Part shown: positions 11,391-21,627 of the stretch, one piece after another
How the letters are laid out: each line of letters begins with the position of its first letter
Numbering within the stretch: position 1 is the first letter of the stretch
DNA from: Solen grandis
Taxonomy: Eukaryota > Mollusca > Bivalvia > Adapedonta > Solenidae
DNA length: 64,000 nt
Reading direction: 5' to 3'
Assembly: GCA_021229015.1 (NCBI GenBank)
Contig: CM037783.1
Coordinates: 54,921,311 to 54,985,310, forward strand
Position numbers and translations under genes: made by a program
Notes under the pieces: generated by a model
Seen by the model: only the letters and a program-made list of their open reading frames with translations
Told to the model about the DNA's origin: nothing
The model's database searches: none

Positions 11391-11575
11391 GTATGAACAT
11401 GATAGTACAGAGACCAGTATAATGAGGCAGCAAAGGCGTCCATAAACATAGTTATTCAATGATGTTTTCTCAGCAACTTGCACAGATGTACTAACAATGA
11501 GATTTTGTAAGCACGAGTATATGCTTAATCATTCATAATCAACAAATTACTTTGCATAATAACACCATTATTCAG

Positions 11576-12850
11576 GTCACCTGCTGTAAACATCTTCGTC
11601 GTCTTGCAGCCCGCATGTATGTTTGTCAAACTTTTTCCGTCACGCTTACTGGTCCCCTACCGTGTTTACTATAAGTTTGCCCTCCGTCTGTCCGTCCGGA
11701 AATCTGGATCCCGCGATAACTTAATCAAAGCGCACAATGCGCTGAGAGACGGCGACGGGATTAACATTCTAAACCCAGAGTTTCTGAAATTATTGAAGCA
11801 GTCACATGACGACAAAAACTCCATCCGCTGTTGCTACAGAATCTGTTTGTACCAATAATAACCGGGAGTAAAGTCATGAACTTTCATTCATAACAGAGCT
11901 GCATACTAAGTAGTCATTCTCTTTCTTAGTGCTAGCGATTCTAATCTGTTGTTTTGTATATAGTAGAAATTGACCAGGTATTGATTATTTTAAGATACTA
12001 GAATGTTTGCCTATCTATTTCAAGAGGTTAAGAAATGCCATGAAGGAAACCTTACTCGCCATCTTTGCCAAAATATTCTGTGGACTACTTAAGGTCAATA
12101 CATACATACGGAGCACTACTTTTCTTTTTACAGGTAGATCTCCATGTACGTAAGAATTGCTGTTCTGGTTAGAAAAGTCACGGATATTTTTTCACGCTTA
12201 AAATTGATGCTTCCAGTGAAAAATAATGGCAAAAGAAAACATGTTAACAAACAGTAACACACTAAAAGCGGTTACGGTTATGATTTAAACGCCTGTGTAA
12301 CATATTCCACTCGTATTCGTTAGTGCAGAATCGCATTGCATGGATCCGCCACTAAGCGCGGAGAGGTACAGTTAAAAATGTTGTGGAAAATATGCAAATT
12401 AGCAAGGCCTGATTTCGATTTTCAGCATAAGACGGCTTATCGCCGTCTAAAAACTGTTTAAGATAATATTTTGAAACTTGGTATATGAACAGATGGCAGT
12501 ATGGAGATTCTGCATGACACTTTCTTTTGTTTTTCACGGTCCAAAATTCTGGTTGCTATGGTAACAGAAAAAATATGCACCTCACCGGTAGGGGATTCAT
12601 GTGTTGCGTGCAACACAAGTTACTTGCTTATTCTGCAATAACTCCTGCCCCATTCAAGCTATTGACATGAAATTCAATTGATGGAGCTTGACAAGAGGAA
12701 TTGCCATGCACAAGGACAACAACTCTGGCATCAATGTTTATCTTAGTCATTCCCCCTGATCTGTGTGCCACACTAAGTCAAACCTTTTCCGTCACGCTTC
12801 TTTGAGCAGGTGACACATGTGTTCCATGAACACCTTTTATTACATGCTGC
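11576..12850 (+). repeat. Nested dispersed repeats with flanking 23-bp direct repeat
   Basis: An outer repeat opens 'caggtcacctgctgtaa' (same ends as 44878-45000 and 47136-47270) and is interrupted at 'gtcaaacttttt' 'ccgtcacgctt' (11626-11650); its matching continuation restarts at about 12776 with the same 23 bp, one mismatch. Between them lies a 'cccctaccg..actataagtttgccctccgtctg' family member, itself split: its left part ends near 11715 and its right part ('aaaactgtttaagataatatt') resumes near 12448, as seen against the copy at 36958-37245. The 730 bp between are foreign and hold a 47-codon open stretch that I do not recognise. Confidence 0.6.
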
Positions 12851-13289
12851 ATACACAGAGTGCAATGTATTTGTCCACCTGAATTCCTAATTTTTTAACA
12901 AACAATAATACAAAGCAAAATATTGTGCAAAGACATATTTATCATTTTTTAACAAACTGAAGCTACTTTCTATTTTTTTTTTTTTTAAAACGTAACAATA
13001 TTACATTTTATACTAACTCTGAGCATCATTCCATTTTTGGATATACTGCTCTCTTAATCTTTGTTTTATAATATTCAAGAAATTATTATTACCGGTAGTG
13101 TCCACAAAGTGAAACATATAACCAAGACCCCAGTTATCTAGATATTTTTATGGTAAAGCACCTATGTTTGAAAGTAACTGCCATGCTATTTTGAATATAT
13201 TTATAAATTCTTAAATTAAAGATATGAGCTGGTAATGAATCTGTTTTATTCAATATTTGAAAGCAGTATTTAAAATCCGTTCTGTACTC
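12851..13289. other. No recognisable feature
   Basis: AT-rich; nothing coding and no family recognised. Confidence 0.35.
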
Positions 13290-13845
13290 AGTAATGATGG
13301 TTGCATATTTCTGCCAGCCACTTATCCACTTAGCTATGTTAAAAATTTTCTAAAAAATTGTCGTATGTTCAGTTAATATCTGGCAAGTAGAACATTTTCC
13401 AAGTTATCCACTTAGGTATCTTAACAGGACAAACCTGTCTGTTAGTGTCAACTACTGCCAATCACATATTCACTTTGGTTTACTGGATATCATGTCCCCC
13501 CCCCCCCCCCCCGATACTTATGTGAAAATCACAATAAACAATAAAAAACACATGATGGAAAAATTTAGATACTAGTAATGGCGATATAGCTTCATAATGT
13601 ATATATTATATGTGTATTATTTTATAAAATAAATAGTATATTGTGTCTTGTGTGTATTACAATGTTTGTATTTCCTGTTATTTTCATGTTATATTGTAAT
13701 CTTTAAAAATGGAGGAAATAAAATTGAACAACTTGAAAAGTTTCTACTTGCCAGATAATAGCTGAACATGTGACAAATTTACAGAAAAAATTCGACATAG
13801 CTAAGTGTATAATTGGCTGGCAGAAATATGCCACCATAGGGATGA
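13290..13845. repeat. Inverted repeat with C-tract in the loop
   Basis: 13300-13405 is the imperfect reverse complement of 13725-13838: 'atttctgccagcca' versus 'tggctggcagaaat', and 'tctggcaagtaga' versus 'tctacttgccaga'. The loop (13410-13720) includes a run of about 18 C at 13495-13512. Confidence 0.6.
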
Positions 13846-14392
13846 TCCTTGGATGAACCTTCACAAAAGTTGCCAGAACTATGGTTGCCATGGCAACGGA
13901 AAGAAAAAAAAAACAGAAGAAAACTTTAACAATCATCACCTTCAAAACTACTGGCCAGATTTCAATGTTTTAGTACAGATGTTCCTTTGGGTAACCCTCT
14001 ACAAAAATTGCTAAAATCATTCTGATCCGTAAAAAAACATGGCCACCAGGGGCAGGGCTAATTTGCCATAAATGTTTATAGTGAAAACTTTAAAACGACG
14101 TCACCTCTGAAACGACTAGACAGAAATTGATTAAACTTGGCAGGGATGATCCAGGGATAATTCATGTAGAACTCTGGTTGCCATGGCAACGGAAAGAAAA
14201 ATAAAATGAAAACTTTAAAAATAATCTCCTTCAAAACTACTGGCCAGATTTCAATTTTTTTTAGTACAGATGATCCTTGGGTAACCCGATACCCAGGGTG
14301 AGCGATCCAGTGCCTATATGGCCCTCTTGTTTCAGAAAAGTTTCGAAATAGCTAAATAGAGTAAATGCTGGCAGATATATGCCACCATAGTA
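13777..14392 (+). repeat. Repeat-family fragment flanked by 61-bp direct repeats
   Basis: 13840-14331 is a 5'-truncated member of the 'ccctcttgttt' family ('ggatgatccttgg', 'ggttgccatggcaacgga', end 'tatggccctcttgttt'). The 61 bp on its left (13777-13839) and right (14332-14392) are imperfect direct repeats ('atagctaa', 'ctggcaga.atatgccaccatag'). Confidence 0.6.
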
Positions 14393-14680
14393 ATGACAAA
14401 GGAAATCTCTCCTATTTCCCAAGAATATCCTACCTTTGAAGTTTGTTTGTTCCTGGTATATAGATCTATAGATTTTCCTTGTGTAACACTGATTAAAAGA
14501 AAAAAATCTACGGCTGTCACGAGAATGACATTTCTTTTATCCGCCAAAAGCGGAGTGAAAGACCCCCAGGGAGATCGATAGATAGATACAAGTAGCCCGA
14601 TGACTAGGAATAAAAGCTGTAAAGTCGGTGAACGTGCCCAAGGCATGAAACTTAGACTGTAAAATGCATTTACTACTTAT

Positions 14681-14711
<31 letters not shown>

Positions 14712-15820
14712 ATACACAGTGGTGGAACGGGTCCCTGTGGCCGAGTGCTTGGAGGGTCAGCCCTAGAATTTGTCAGTAATCAAGGTAAATAGCCGACTCC
14801 ATGTGTGCCTCATTTCAAGGAGTCAACTTTCATTTAGCAGTTATGGTAGAATACTATGAGATTTCCATTGGGCCAAATGAAATTGAATTCTATAAAATAA
14901 TTCCTGCGACTAGAGCTAGCTACAGATGCTAATCTGAGTAAATCTATCTCCTACTAACTCTTAAAACTAACAAGATTGGTGCAACGAATCAAATTTTAAT
15001 CACCAACACGCCAATACTGCACAACGTTTACGAACAGCAGCATACGTATTGAGGAAACATAGATAAGTACAGAGGAACTGCCAACTACAACGTTGCATCA
15101 GAACAAAAGTAAACAATTTAATATTTGGAACATGCTTAACATAAATTTTGTGGTAAACTTATGAATACGTTGGACAAACTATTTTACGGAACTGAGACCA
15201 GTTGAAGGAAATGTAGTCTGTAAATAAAGTTTAACAAATGGTTGAGTCTCAGAAATAACTTGGAACTCAGCATATATACTCTCTGTGAGCTCATAGAACA
15301 CCCCGTTGGGTTGACAGGCTCACAGTATAATCTGTATGCTCAAATCTCACGCTGTGGGCAGTGGGCTCACTCAGGTAACATGCGTGGTGTGGAATAATAA
15401 CTCACAAAAACAGGTGCCCTTGGTAACACAGGATGCTTTCTAAAAATAGAACGATGTACTGAAATTCAAAAATACTTTCAAATAAGAATAACCTAAAAGA
15501 TTCTCCTTCTGTGGTTAAAAAGAAATGTTATTTATGTCTCTGCTAATAGTTTAAGTGACTGTTCTACTATGTATTTTAAATTTGCCGCTTCAGTTGTTGC
15601 TTAGCAAAGTCTAAACAAAAACGGCGGACGTGATTGAATAGCAGAGTAACCCAAGATATATGGAATACTTTGCAAAATTAAGTTTAAACAGGGACTAGAT
15701 CAAACCGGCTAGGAAATATTGATTAGGTTAACATAAATAACAAATAAGATGGATATAAACTAGTGATATAAACTCTAAAACAGAGATTCTGTTGTGGAAA
15801 ACTCAGGGAGATTAACTTTA
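14393..15820. other. No gene; short repeats
   Basis: Contains a (TTAC)n tract at about 14677-14709, a tRNA-A-box-like 'tgtggccgagtgcttgg' near 14737, and a fragment near 14800-14890 that resembles 27830-28110. Otherwise nothing recognised. Confidence 0.4.
14677..14709 (+). repeat. (TTAC)n microsatellite
   Basis: About eight copies of ttac, the first one interrupted. Confidence 0.85.
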
Positions 15821-15823
15821 CAG

Positions 15824-16036
15824 ATGCAGAAGCACTGGCGAGAATACCGAATGAGGATTTTGTTGTTTTGTATGTGTGTGTTTGTTATATCGGAACAAGG
15901 ATCTAAATCGTGTTTAAGTGCCAATAAATCAATCACAGTTGATGTCACAAATATGTCTCGAAATCAAAATGACCTAAGTTTCTGTTATGCTGGTCAATAC
16001 AGCTTGAAATTTCACAAATATCATTTGCATACCTAA
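15824..16036 (+). CDS. Candidate exon encoding a signal peptide, unrecognised
   Basis: An open stretch preceded by 'ttaactttacag', a good splice acceptor shape, directly at ATG 15824. From the internal Met at 15851 it reads 'MRILLFCMCVFVISEQGSKS', a convincing signal peptide with a short polar segment after it, including 'SITVDVTNMS'. It stops at 16034-16036, or may splice at 'gctggtcaat' near 15989. It matches no family I know. It sits about 100 bp upstream of the LTR element and could be a first coding exon of a secreted or receptor gene, or chance. Confidence 0.25.
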   Translation: MQKHWREYRMRILLFCMCVFVISEQGSKSCLSANKSITVDVTNMSRNQNDLSFCYAGQYSLKFHKYHLHT

Positions 16037-16134
16037 AGCTCTGTTTTAATGCAAAAGTCTAAATATAAAATATCAATTTTGAAATAAAAAAATAAAGCAA
16101 ACTTTTTTTAACAAGAAACAACAACATTTATTAC

Positions 16135-16339
16135 TGTAACAATATGGCACTGGCCACAGTTCCCTCCCTTATGCACTATATAATGGGCACAACTGATAAG
16201 CCCAGGCAGTCTTCTCACTTCACTCAGGATTAACACTTAGCACCATTCACTGTTCTTGTATTTGCTTGATTTGTAGTTTGTTGATTAAATAATTAGAATA
16301 CAATACTCATTGTCATTCTATAAACCCAATAACATTACA
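16135..16339 (+). repeat. 5' LTR
   Basis: 205 bp, TG...CA ends ('tgtaacaatatggcac' to 'aataacattaca'), with a possible TATA-like 'actatataatgggc' at about 16176. Confidence 0.95.
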
Positions 16340-16357
16340 TGGTGTCAGAAAACTGAA
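16340..16357 (+). other. Primer-binding site
   Basis: 'tggtgtcagaa' directly abuts the 5' LTR. TGG followed by this sequence complements the CCA-bearing 3' end of a tRNA; a Leu-type primer is plausible but not provable here. Confidence 0.7.
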
Positions 16358-16413
16358 CTCGTCGCTCATGGACAATTTGGATAATTTACAAGTGTAAATA
16401 TCAGATTTTCACT

Positions 16414-16920
16414 ATGGAATTAAACGGAGTGCCAACACCGAGCATGAACTGGAGTAGTTCAAACTTACCAGAATCTTGGAAAAAGTTTCAAGAGCATGCG
16501 GAACTAATTTTTCAAGGACCGTTACAAGACAAAGAAGAGAATGTGCAAGTGACCTATTTGTTATTATGGATAGGTGAAAAGGGTCGAGACCTGGTTAAAA
16601 CACTAAATTTATCAGCGTCCGACAGGCAGAAACTCAAATCTATATTTCATGCAGTGAAAAGTCACTTGCAGCCAACAGTAAACCCTGTATTTGCAAGATA
16701 TAAGTTTAACAACATGACACAGGGAGAGCTGTCATTTGAGGACTTTCTCACAAAATTGAGAGTGCTTTGTAATGACTGTAATTACAAGGAGCCAGAAGAC
16801 ATGATAAGAGATAGGATTGTCTTTGGTGTTTCTTCACAAAAGATTCGGGAAAAACTTATAAATGAAGGAGAGAAACTATCACTCAGCAAGGCAATTCAAA
16901 TATGCCAGTCATTTGAATAG
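16414..16920 (+). CDS. gag, N-terminal/capsid part, ends at in-frame TAG
   Basis: 168 codons from ATG 16414. The product would form the retrotransposon particle. It has the Gypsy capsid pattern 'W..F...' near residues 20-30 ('SWKKFQEHAELIF') and the 'FEDFLTKLRVLCNDCNY..' and 'IRDRIVFGV' blocks that sit before the nucleocapsid in this family. It ends at TAG 16918-16920, but the same frame stays open for another 163 codons with the expected nucleocapsid, so the stop is either a point lesion or a readthrough site; the lesion is more likely given the other damage. Confidence 0.85.
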   Translation: MELNGVPTPSMNWSSSNLPESWKKFQEHAELIFQGPLQDKEENVQVTYLLLWIGEKGRDLVKTLNLSASDRQKLKSIFHAVKSHLQPTVNPVFARYKFNNMTQGELSFEDFLTKLRVLCNDCNYKEPEDMIRDRIVFGVSSQKIREKLINEGEKLSLSKAIQICQSFE

Positions 16921-17412
16921 GCACAAATTCAGTTGCGAGAGATGGGACAACAACCAGCTGCTGCCGTCAACTCAGTGAAGTCGAGGGAAAGAAAATCTGG
17001 TCATAATACCTCAGGCCAGTCTGGTCATAAAACCTCAAACCAGTGTACGCAGAGAGGATCATCGCGGCACACATCTTCAGGACCAACAAAGCGAGCGATA
17101 TGTCCAAATTGTGGGAGAAAACATAACAAACTGTGCCCTGCAAAGGGCAAGCAGTGTCTTAAGTGTAAAAAGTGGAACCATTTTGGACTGATGTGCAAAA
17201 GTGTCCACGGTGTGCAGATCTCACCAACAAACACTGACAGTCACGTGCAATGTCAAGATCTGTTTATAGACAGTGTAGAATCCACAATAAGGAATGGGCA
17301 GGTCTTCGCAAACTTTAAGGTAGGTCCTTCCAATTCTCACATACAGTTTAAGATTGATACTGGGAGCCAAGTGAACATTTTGCCATTTAAGGATTTTCAA
17401 AATTTAGGATAG
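16921..17412 (+). CDS. gag nucleocapsid zinc knuckles and protease start
   Basis: Continues the gag frame. It holds two CCHC-like knuckles in tandem ('CPNCGRKHNKLC' and 'CLKCKKWNHFGLMC', about 17101-17207), which bind genomic RNA. The aspartic protease active site follows: 'FKIDTGSQVNILP' (D-T-G at about 17356). The frame closes at TAG 17410-17412, where the next frame takes over after an apparent single-base loss, so the protease is split. Confidence 0.85.
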   Translation, partial: AQIQLREMGQQPAAAVNSVKSRERKSGHNTSGQSGHKTSNQCTQRGSSRHTSSGPTKRAICPNCGRKHNKLCPAKGKQCLKCKKWNHFGLMCKSVHGVQISPTNTDSHVQCQDLFIDSVESTIRNGQVFANFKVGPSNSHIQFKIDTGSQVNILPFKDFQNLG

Positions 17413-18835
17413 GGACATCAAAGCTGTCTGCATACAGTGGTAATGAGCTTGATTTGAAGGGATGCATTACTTTGAGGTGTAATCATCCAGGTTCTGGCAA
17501 GACTATGGATGTCTACTTCCATGTAGTAGATACAAAGTCAAATCCATTATTAGGTCTCCATTCATCAATGGATTTTGGTCTGATCAGCATCACCTTCTCA
17601 GTTGAATCAGAGTCTTCTACCACTCCTCTTACAAAGGAAAATGTTCTGAATGATTATGGGCAAGTTTTTGATGGCATTGGTCTGATTCCGGGTGAATGTA
17701 AAATTCACATTGATCACACAGTCACACCTGTTGTGCATCCCCCAAGAAAAGTCCCTGTTGCACTTCAAGACAAGGTCAAAAATGAACTCTCTCGGATGGA
17801 ATCTTTAGGTGTCATTGCTAAGGTTAATCAACCCACTGATTGGGTCAGCTCAATGGTCGTAGCAGAAAAAGGCAGTGGTCAAATAAGGATATGCCTTGAC
17901 CCACGTGACTTGAATAAAGCAATTCAACGTCCACATTACCCCTTGAGAACTCTTGATGACACTCTGCCACAACTTTCACATGCAAAATATTTCACAAAGC
18001 TAGATGCTAGGTCAGGGTACTGGGCCCTGAAACTTGACGCTGAGTCATCGTTCCTCACTTGTTTCAACATCATGTTTGGGAGGTATAGATATCTTCGTCT
18101 CCCATTTGGACTGAAATCATCTGGAGATCTTTTCGTTCAAAAGATTGATAAATGTTTTGAGGGCTTGAGTGGTGTTGCAGCCATTGTTGATGACATACTG
18201 GTATATGGGTCAACAAGGGAGGAACATGATGCAAATCTCAAGGCAGTCTTGAGTAGGTCACTAGAAAAAGGAATTCGTTTTAATGTCGACAAACTTAAGG
18301 TTGATCTGTCGGAGGTCGAATACTTTGGTCACCTTCTTACTTCAGAAGGGCTCAAACCTTCTCCTTCTAAAATTAAGGCAGTTGAGAACATGCAGCCCCC
18401 AATCAACAAGGCAGAACTTGAAACTATATTAGGAATGGTCAGTTACTTGTCGAGATTTGCGCCCAATCTCTCAGAGGTTTCTGCCCCAATGAGACAGCTG
18501 TTATCAAAAGATGTTGATTTCTGCTGGGAAAAGCCCCAAAGTGATGCATTCAAGAAAATGAAAGAAATCATCACTACCCCAAATCAGGTTTTGGTTTATT
18601 ATAATCAGAATAAACCATTAACCCTGCAAGCTGATGCCTCCAAGTTCGCTCTCGGAGCAACCATTATGCAGGAAGGCAAGCCGATAGCATATGCATCGAA
18701 ATCACTTACTCCTTCTGAGGTCAATTATGCACAAATTGAGAAGGAAATGTATGCAATTTTGTTTGGTTGTAAGCGGTTTCACCATTTTGTATATGGTCAC
18801 AAGGTCAATGTGCAAACTGATCATTTGCCATTAGT
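17413..18835 (+). CDS. pol: protease end, reverse transcriptase, RNase H start
   Basis: Open in frame from before 17454. Reverse transcriptase: 'KLDARSGYW' (about 18000), 'RLPFGL' (about 18095) and the catalytic 'IVDDILVYG' (about 18184-18210, VDD form of the YXDD box). RNase H: 'LQADASKFALGA' (first catalytic Asp), 'QIEKEMYAI' (Glu) and 'VQTDH' (Asp). The frame then runs into a foreign insertion at about 18836, so its last 80-odd codons to 19094 are not element sequence. Confidence 0.9.
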
Positions 18836-20119
18836 GTTTGAAATTATATTTTGTCCAATGAGATCATTCCATTTTTCAAATTTTTGTCTCCATTTAATTC
18901 ATTTAATCGGCATAAACTTGTCACTAAACACTATTCCGTTAAATCAGCTGATCAGTTTAAACCAGCTTCAAGAGCCTTCAGTGCGCATGTGCGGCAAGGT
19001 GTGTCGAGAGGCGGAGCTTCATGTGTTTAACAATATCACGCATGTGTCACGTGTTACAGGGATTTTTGATGGGGACGCTCGAAAATCGATATAAAAGAAA
19101 AACACAACAACCATAGTGAACCAGTCCGCTTACAGAGCCGGGCAATTAAACCCTTATTAAACAAGATACCATAGTGATCAATTAAGCAATCTGATTTATC
19201 CAAAATAACAAAAGAACTCTACCCGTCTACTTTGTTTAGTTTGGACATATTTTATTGCCGTATATAATGATGATACAACATTGAAGATTTCAGAAAAAAA
19301 GCAAAATGGTCTGACCAAAATTTCTAACAACATTAGTATCGGCTATTTGTATAATTTCAATGTCTACATATGCTTACATAGAATAGGCAAAATAAAACTA
19401 ATTACTAGATAAAGTATTTAAGTAAATATCTGATTAAATTAAAAAAACAAAAAACAAAACAGTACTAGTGTTATAAATGAAAAAAAAAGATACATTTTAC
19501 GAGATGAGATGTGAAATGATATGAATGAAGAGATTTGAAAAATTATAATTGAAAAATATAAATAAATAATGAGAAGAGAAGAAAAGTAGGCTAACAAACA
19601 AAGGTTACTAAAACGGGAAAAAAATAAAAATGTCCAATTGCCAAACTCAAAATAACACATATATATGTGTGCAGATATATGAACCTTTCTAAACAGTATG
19701 ATAATATATCTTTCACTACTTTTTTGCCGAAGAGATCAAAGTCGGGGTCCGTTTTAATGCTCATTTTTTCAGCCTCCCCGAGCGTAGTTCTTCGTACACA
19801 TTGACCTTTGACATATCTTGTTACATGTCACGCCGGGAACAGGTGGATAGGGCGGAGTCTCAAAAATCAATACACAGCTTGAGCGACGCATTGACCTTTG
19901 ACATAACATGTTACATGTCACGCCGGGATTGGGCGGAGTCACAAAAATCAATACTATATTTGGAATGTGAGACTGCGTTAAGTTGCAAAACATAATTTCA
20001 AACACTAAGTAGGTTAGTGTTATTAAGTAAGCATTAATTCCATTAAATCGGTCGCGCGGCTGCGCCGCGCCAGACCGATTTAATTTCATTAATGCTTACT
20101 AAAAAACACTAACCTATAC
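18836..20119. mobile_element. Nested insertion in the RNase H region
   Basis: Flanked by TTAGT on both sides (18831-18835, 20120-20124); removing it and one TTAGT rejoins the pol frame exactly at 20125. It has 23-bp terminal inverted repeats with one mismatch (18831-18853 and 19986-20008, 'gtttgaaattat.ttttg' type), followed by a 121-bp palindrome. Inside, a 90-bp unit is tandemly doubled (starts 19799 and 19889: 'cattgacctttgacat', 'gttacatgtcacgccggga'). No transposase; MITE-like. Confidence 0.8.
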
Positions 20120-20124
20120 TTAGT
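20004..20124. repeat. 121-bp near-perfect palindrome
   Basis: Left arm 'actaagtagg..ttagtgtta' through 'ttaaatcggtc' pairs with 'agaccgatttaa' through 'cactaacctatacttagt'. The centre 'gcgcggctgcgccgcgc' is itself palindromic, so the whole could extrude as a cruciform or fold as an RNA hairpin. Confidence 0.85.
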
Positions 20125-20668
20125 TTCCATTTTCAAGAAACCAATCAACTCTGCACCTGCTCGTTTACAGCGTATGCTTCTGCAGTTACAAAGGTATGAC
20201 CTTGACGTCAAACATTATCCATCAAAGCAAGTCCCTGTTGCAGACACTTTGAGCAGAAAATACTCAAATGACACATTTCCAGAACTGTCACATGGTATGG
20301 ACTTACAAGTCCACATGGTTATGTCAAATTTACCCGTGTCTGATAGAAAAATGAAAGTGCTCAAAGAAAAAACAGCTCAAGATCAAACTTTGCTAGTGTT
20401 GAAAGACACAATACTTCAAGGTTGGCCAAATGCTAGAAACAAATGCCCCTCCTTAATACTGCAGTACTGGAACTACCGTGATGAGTTAATCACCGAGGGT
20501 GGGCTAATCATGAAGGGCAATAAAATAATTATCCCAAAGTCCATGCAATCTCAAATGCTGGAGCTGATACATGCAGGTCACATGGGTGTAGAGCTATGTC
20601 AGAGAAGGGCTCGAGATGTAATGTTTTGGCCAGGCATTTCTACTGACATAAAAAACTTTGGTACTTAA
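20125..20668 (+). CDS. pol: end of RNase H region, linker, integrase zinc domain
   Basis: Resumes the pol frame after the nested insertion ('SIFKKPINSAPARLQRML', 'VADTLSRKYS'). It ends with the integrase HHCC zinc domain: 'LIHAGHMGVELCQRRARD' supplies the two His. The two Cys ('CNTC') fall just past the stop at 20666-20668 in another frame, showing a one-base shift here. About 20 codons expected between this point and the integrase core also look missing. Confidence 0.85.
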
Positions 20669-20689
20669 TTGCAACACTTGCTTAAAGTA

Positions 20690-21627
20690 AAGTTACCACT
20701 GAGATCCCTGACTACCCATGGCAAATTGTAGGGACTGACTTGTTCACCTGGGATAACAGAAATTTCTTACTATTTGTGGACTATTATAGCAGGTATTTTG
20801 AGGTCAAAGAGTTACCCAACATGAAAAATGCAACAGTCATTAGTAGAATGAAAGGGATCATGGCCAGGTGGGGAATCAGTGAAAAGGTTATCTCTGATAG
20901 CGGATCCTGTTACATTTCACAAGAATTTGCAGAATTTGCAAGAGAATGGGATTTTAACCACCAGACAATTAGTCCCTATCATAGTCAATCAAATGGATTG
21001 GCAGAGAAGTATGTGTCGGTATGTAAGAGAATCCTAACAAAGACAAAAGAAACTGGGCGGGATCCTTTCATTGGCATCCTAGAATACCGCACTACTCCTC
21101 TAGAATCTGGTCATTCCCCTGCACAGTTAGCTATGGGTAGACAATTAAGATCTGTACTGCCCATGTGCAAAGAAAATCTTAAACCAAATTTAATTTCTCC
21201 AAGTCAGGTCAAAAGGAGAATCAAATTAGGAAAACGAAGGGGAAAGAAGTATTATGACAGACAGTCAAAGCCACTAGATCCATTAGCTTTAGGCCAGGCA
21301 ATTAGAATTCAACAGCATAATAAAACATGGAAACCAGCTGTTGTGGTCAACAAGCATAATGAGCGGTCTTACACAGTTGAATGTCAAGATGGTTCAATTT
21401 ACACAAGAAATAGGCGGGATCTATTAAAGACAAATGAACAATCAACCTGTCAGGCTTTAGAGCCAAAATCAAAGGAAGTTCCAGATTGCCAAAATCCTTT
21501 GGAGTCTCAGGTTAATTATCCTGGAAATTCAGACCATACTGCACCTTCCTCCCTAAGTATCAATCCCAGCCTGTATGTGACTCGATCAGGAAGGACTGTA
21601 AAACCAAAAGTAATTGAGTCGATGTAA
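20690..21627 (+). CDS. pol: integrase core and C-terminal domain
   Basis: Open from before 'DYPWQIVGTDLFTWDNRN'. It carries the D,D-35-E triad: D in 'VGTDLF' (about 20733), D in 'ISDSGSCY' (about 20896; the usual N of SDN is S) and E in 'NGLAEKYV' (about 21003). It continues through the 'EYRTTPLESGHSPAQLAMGR' block to a basic C-terminal domain ('KRRIKLGKRRGKKYYDRQ') and stops at 21625-21627. There is no envelope frame between this stop and the 3' LTR. Confidence 0.9.

Larger units (their letters stand above)
9070..11465. mobile_element. Large foldback element with 21-bp motif arrays in both arms
   Basis: Left arm about 9090-10090 is inverted relative to right arm about 10790-11462. Outer ends: 'tgcctcattatactggtct' at about 9128 pairs with 'agaccagtataatgaggca' at about 11411. 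Inner ends: 'gtgtaaatggcag' at about 10033 pairs with 'ctgccatttacac' at about 10830. Both arms are arrays of a monomer like 'attacgttatgtgtac..tc' at a spacing of 21 bp. In the right arm three monomers form a 63-bp unit (starts near 11114, 11177, 11240). The part 10515-10672 directly repeats about 11105-11262. No transposase seen; non-autonomous. Confidence 0.75.

Noticed and set aside
18836..19094. C-terminal part of the reverse transcriptase frame
   Set aside because: Belongs to the nested insertion, not to pol; the pol frame resumes at 20125.
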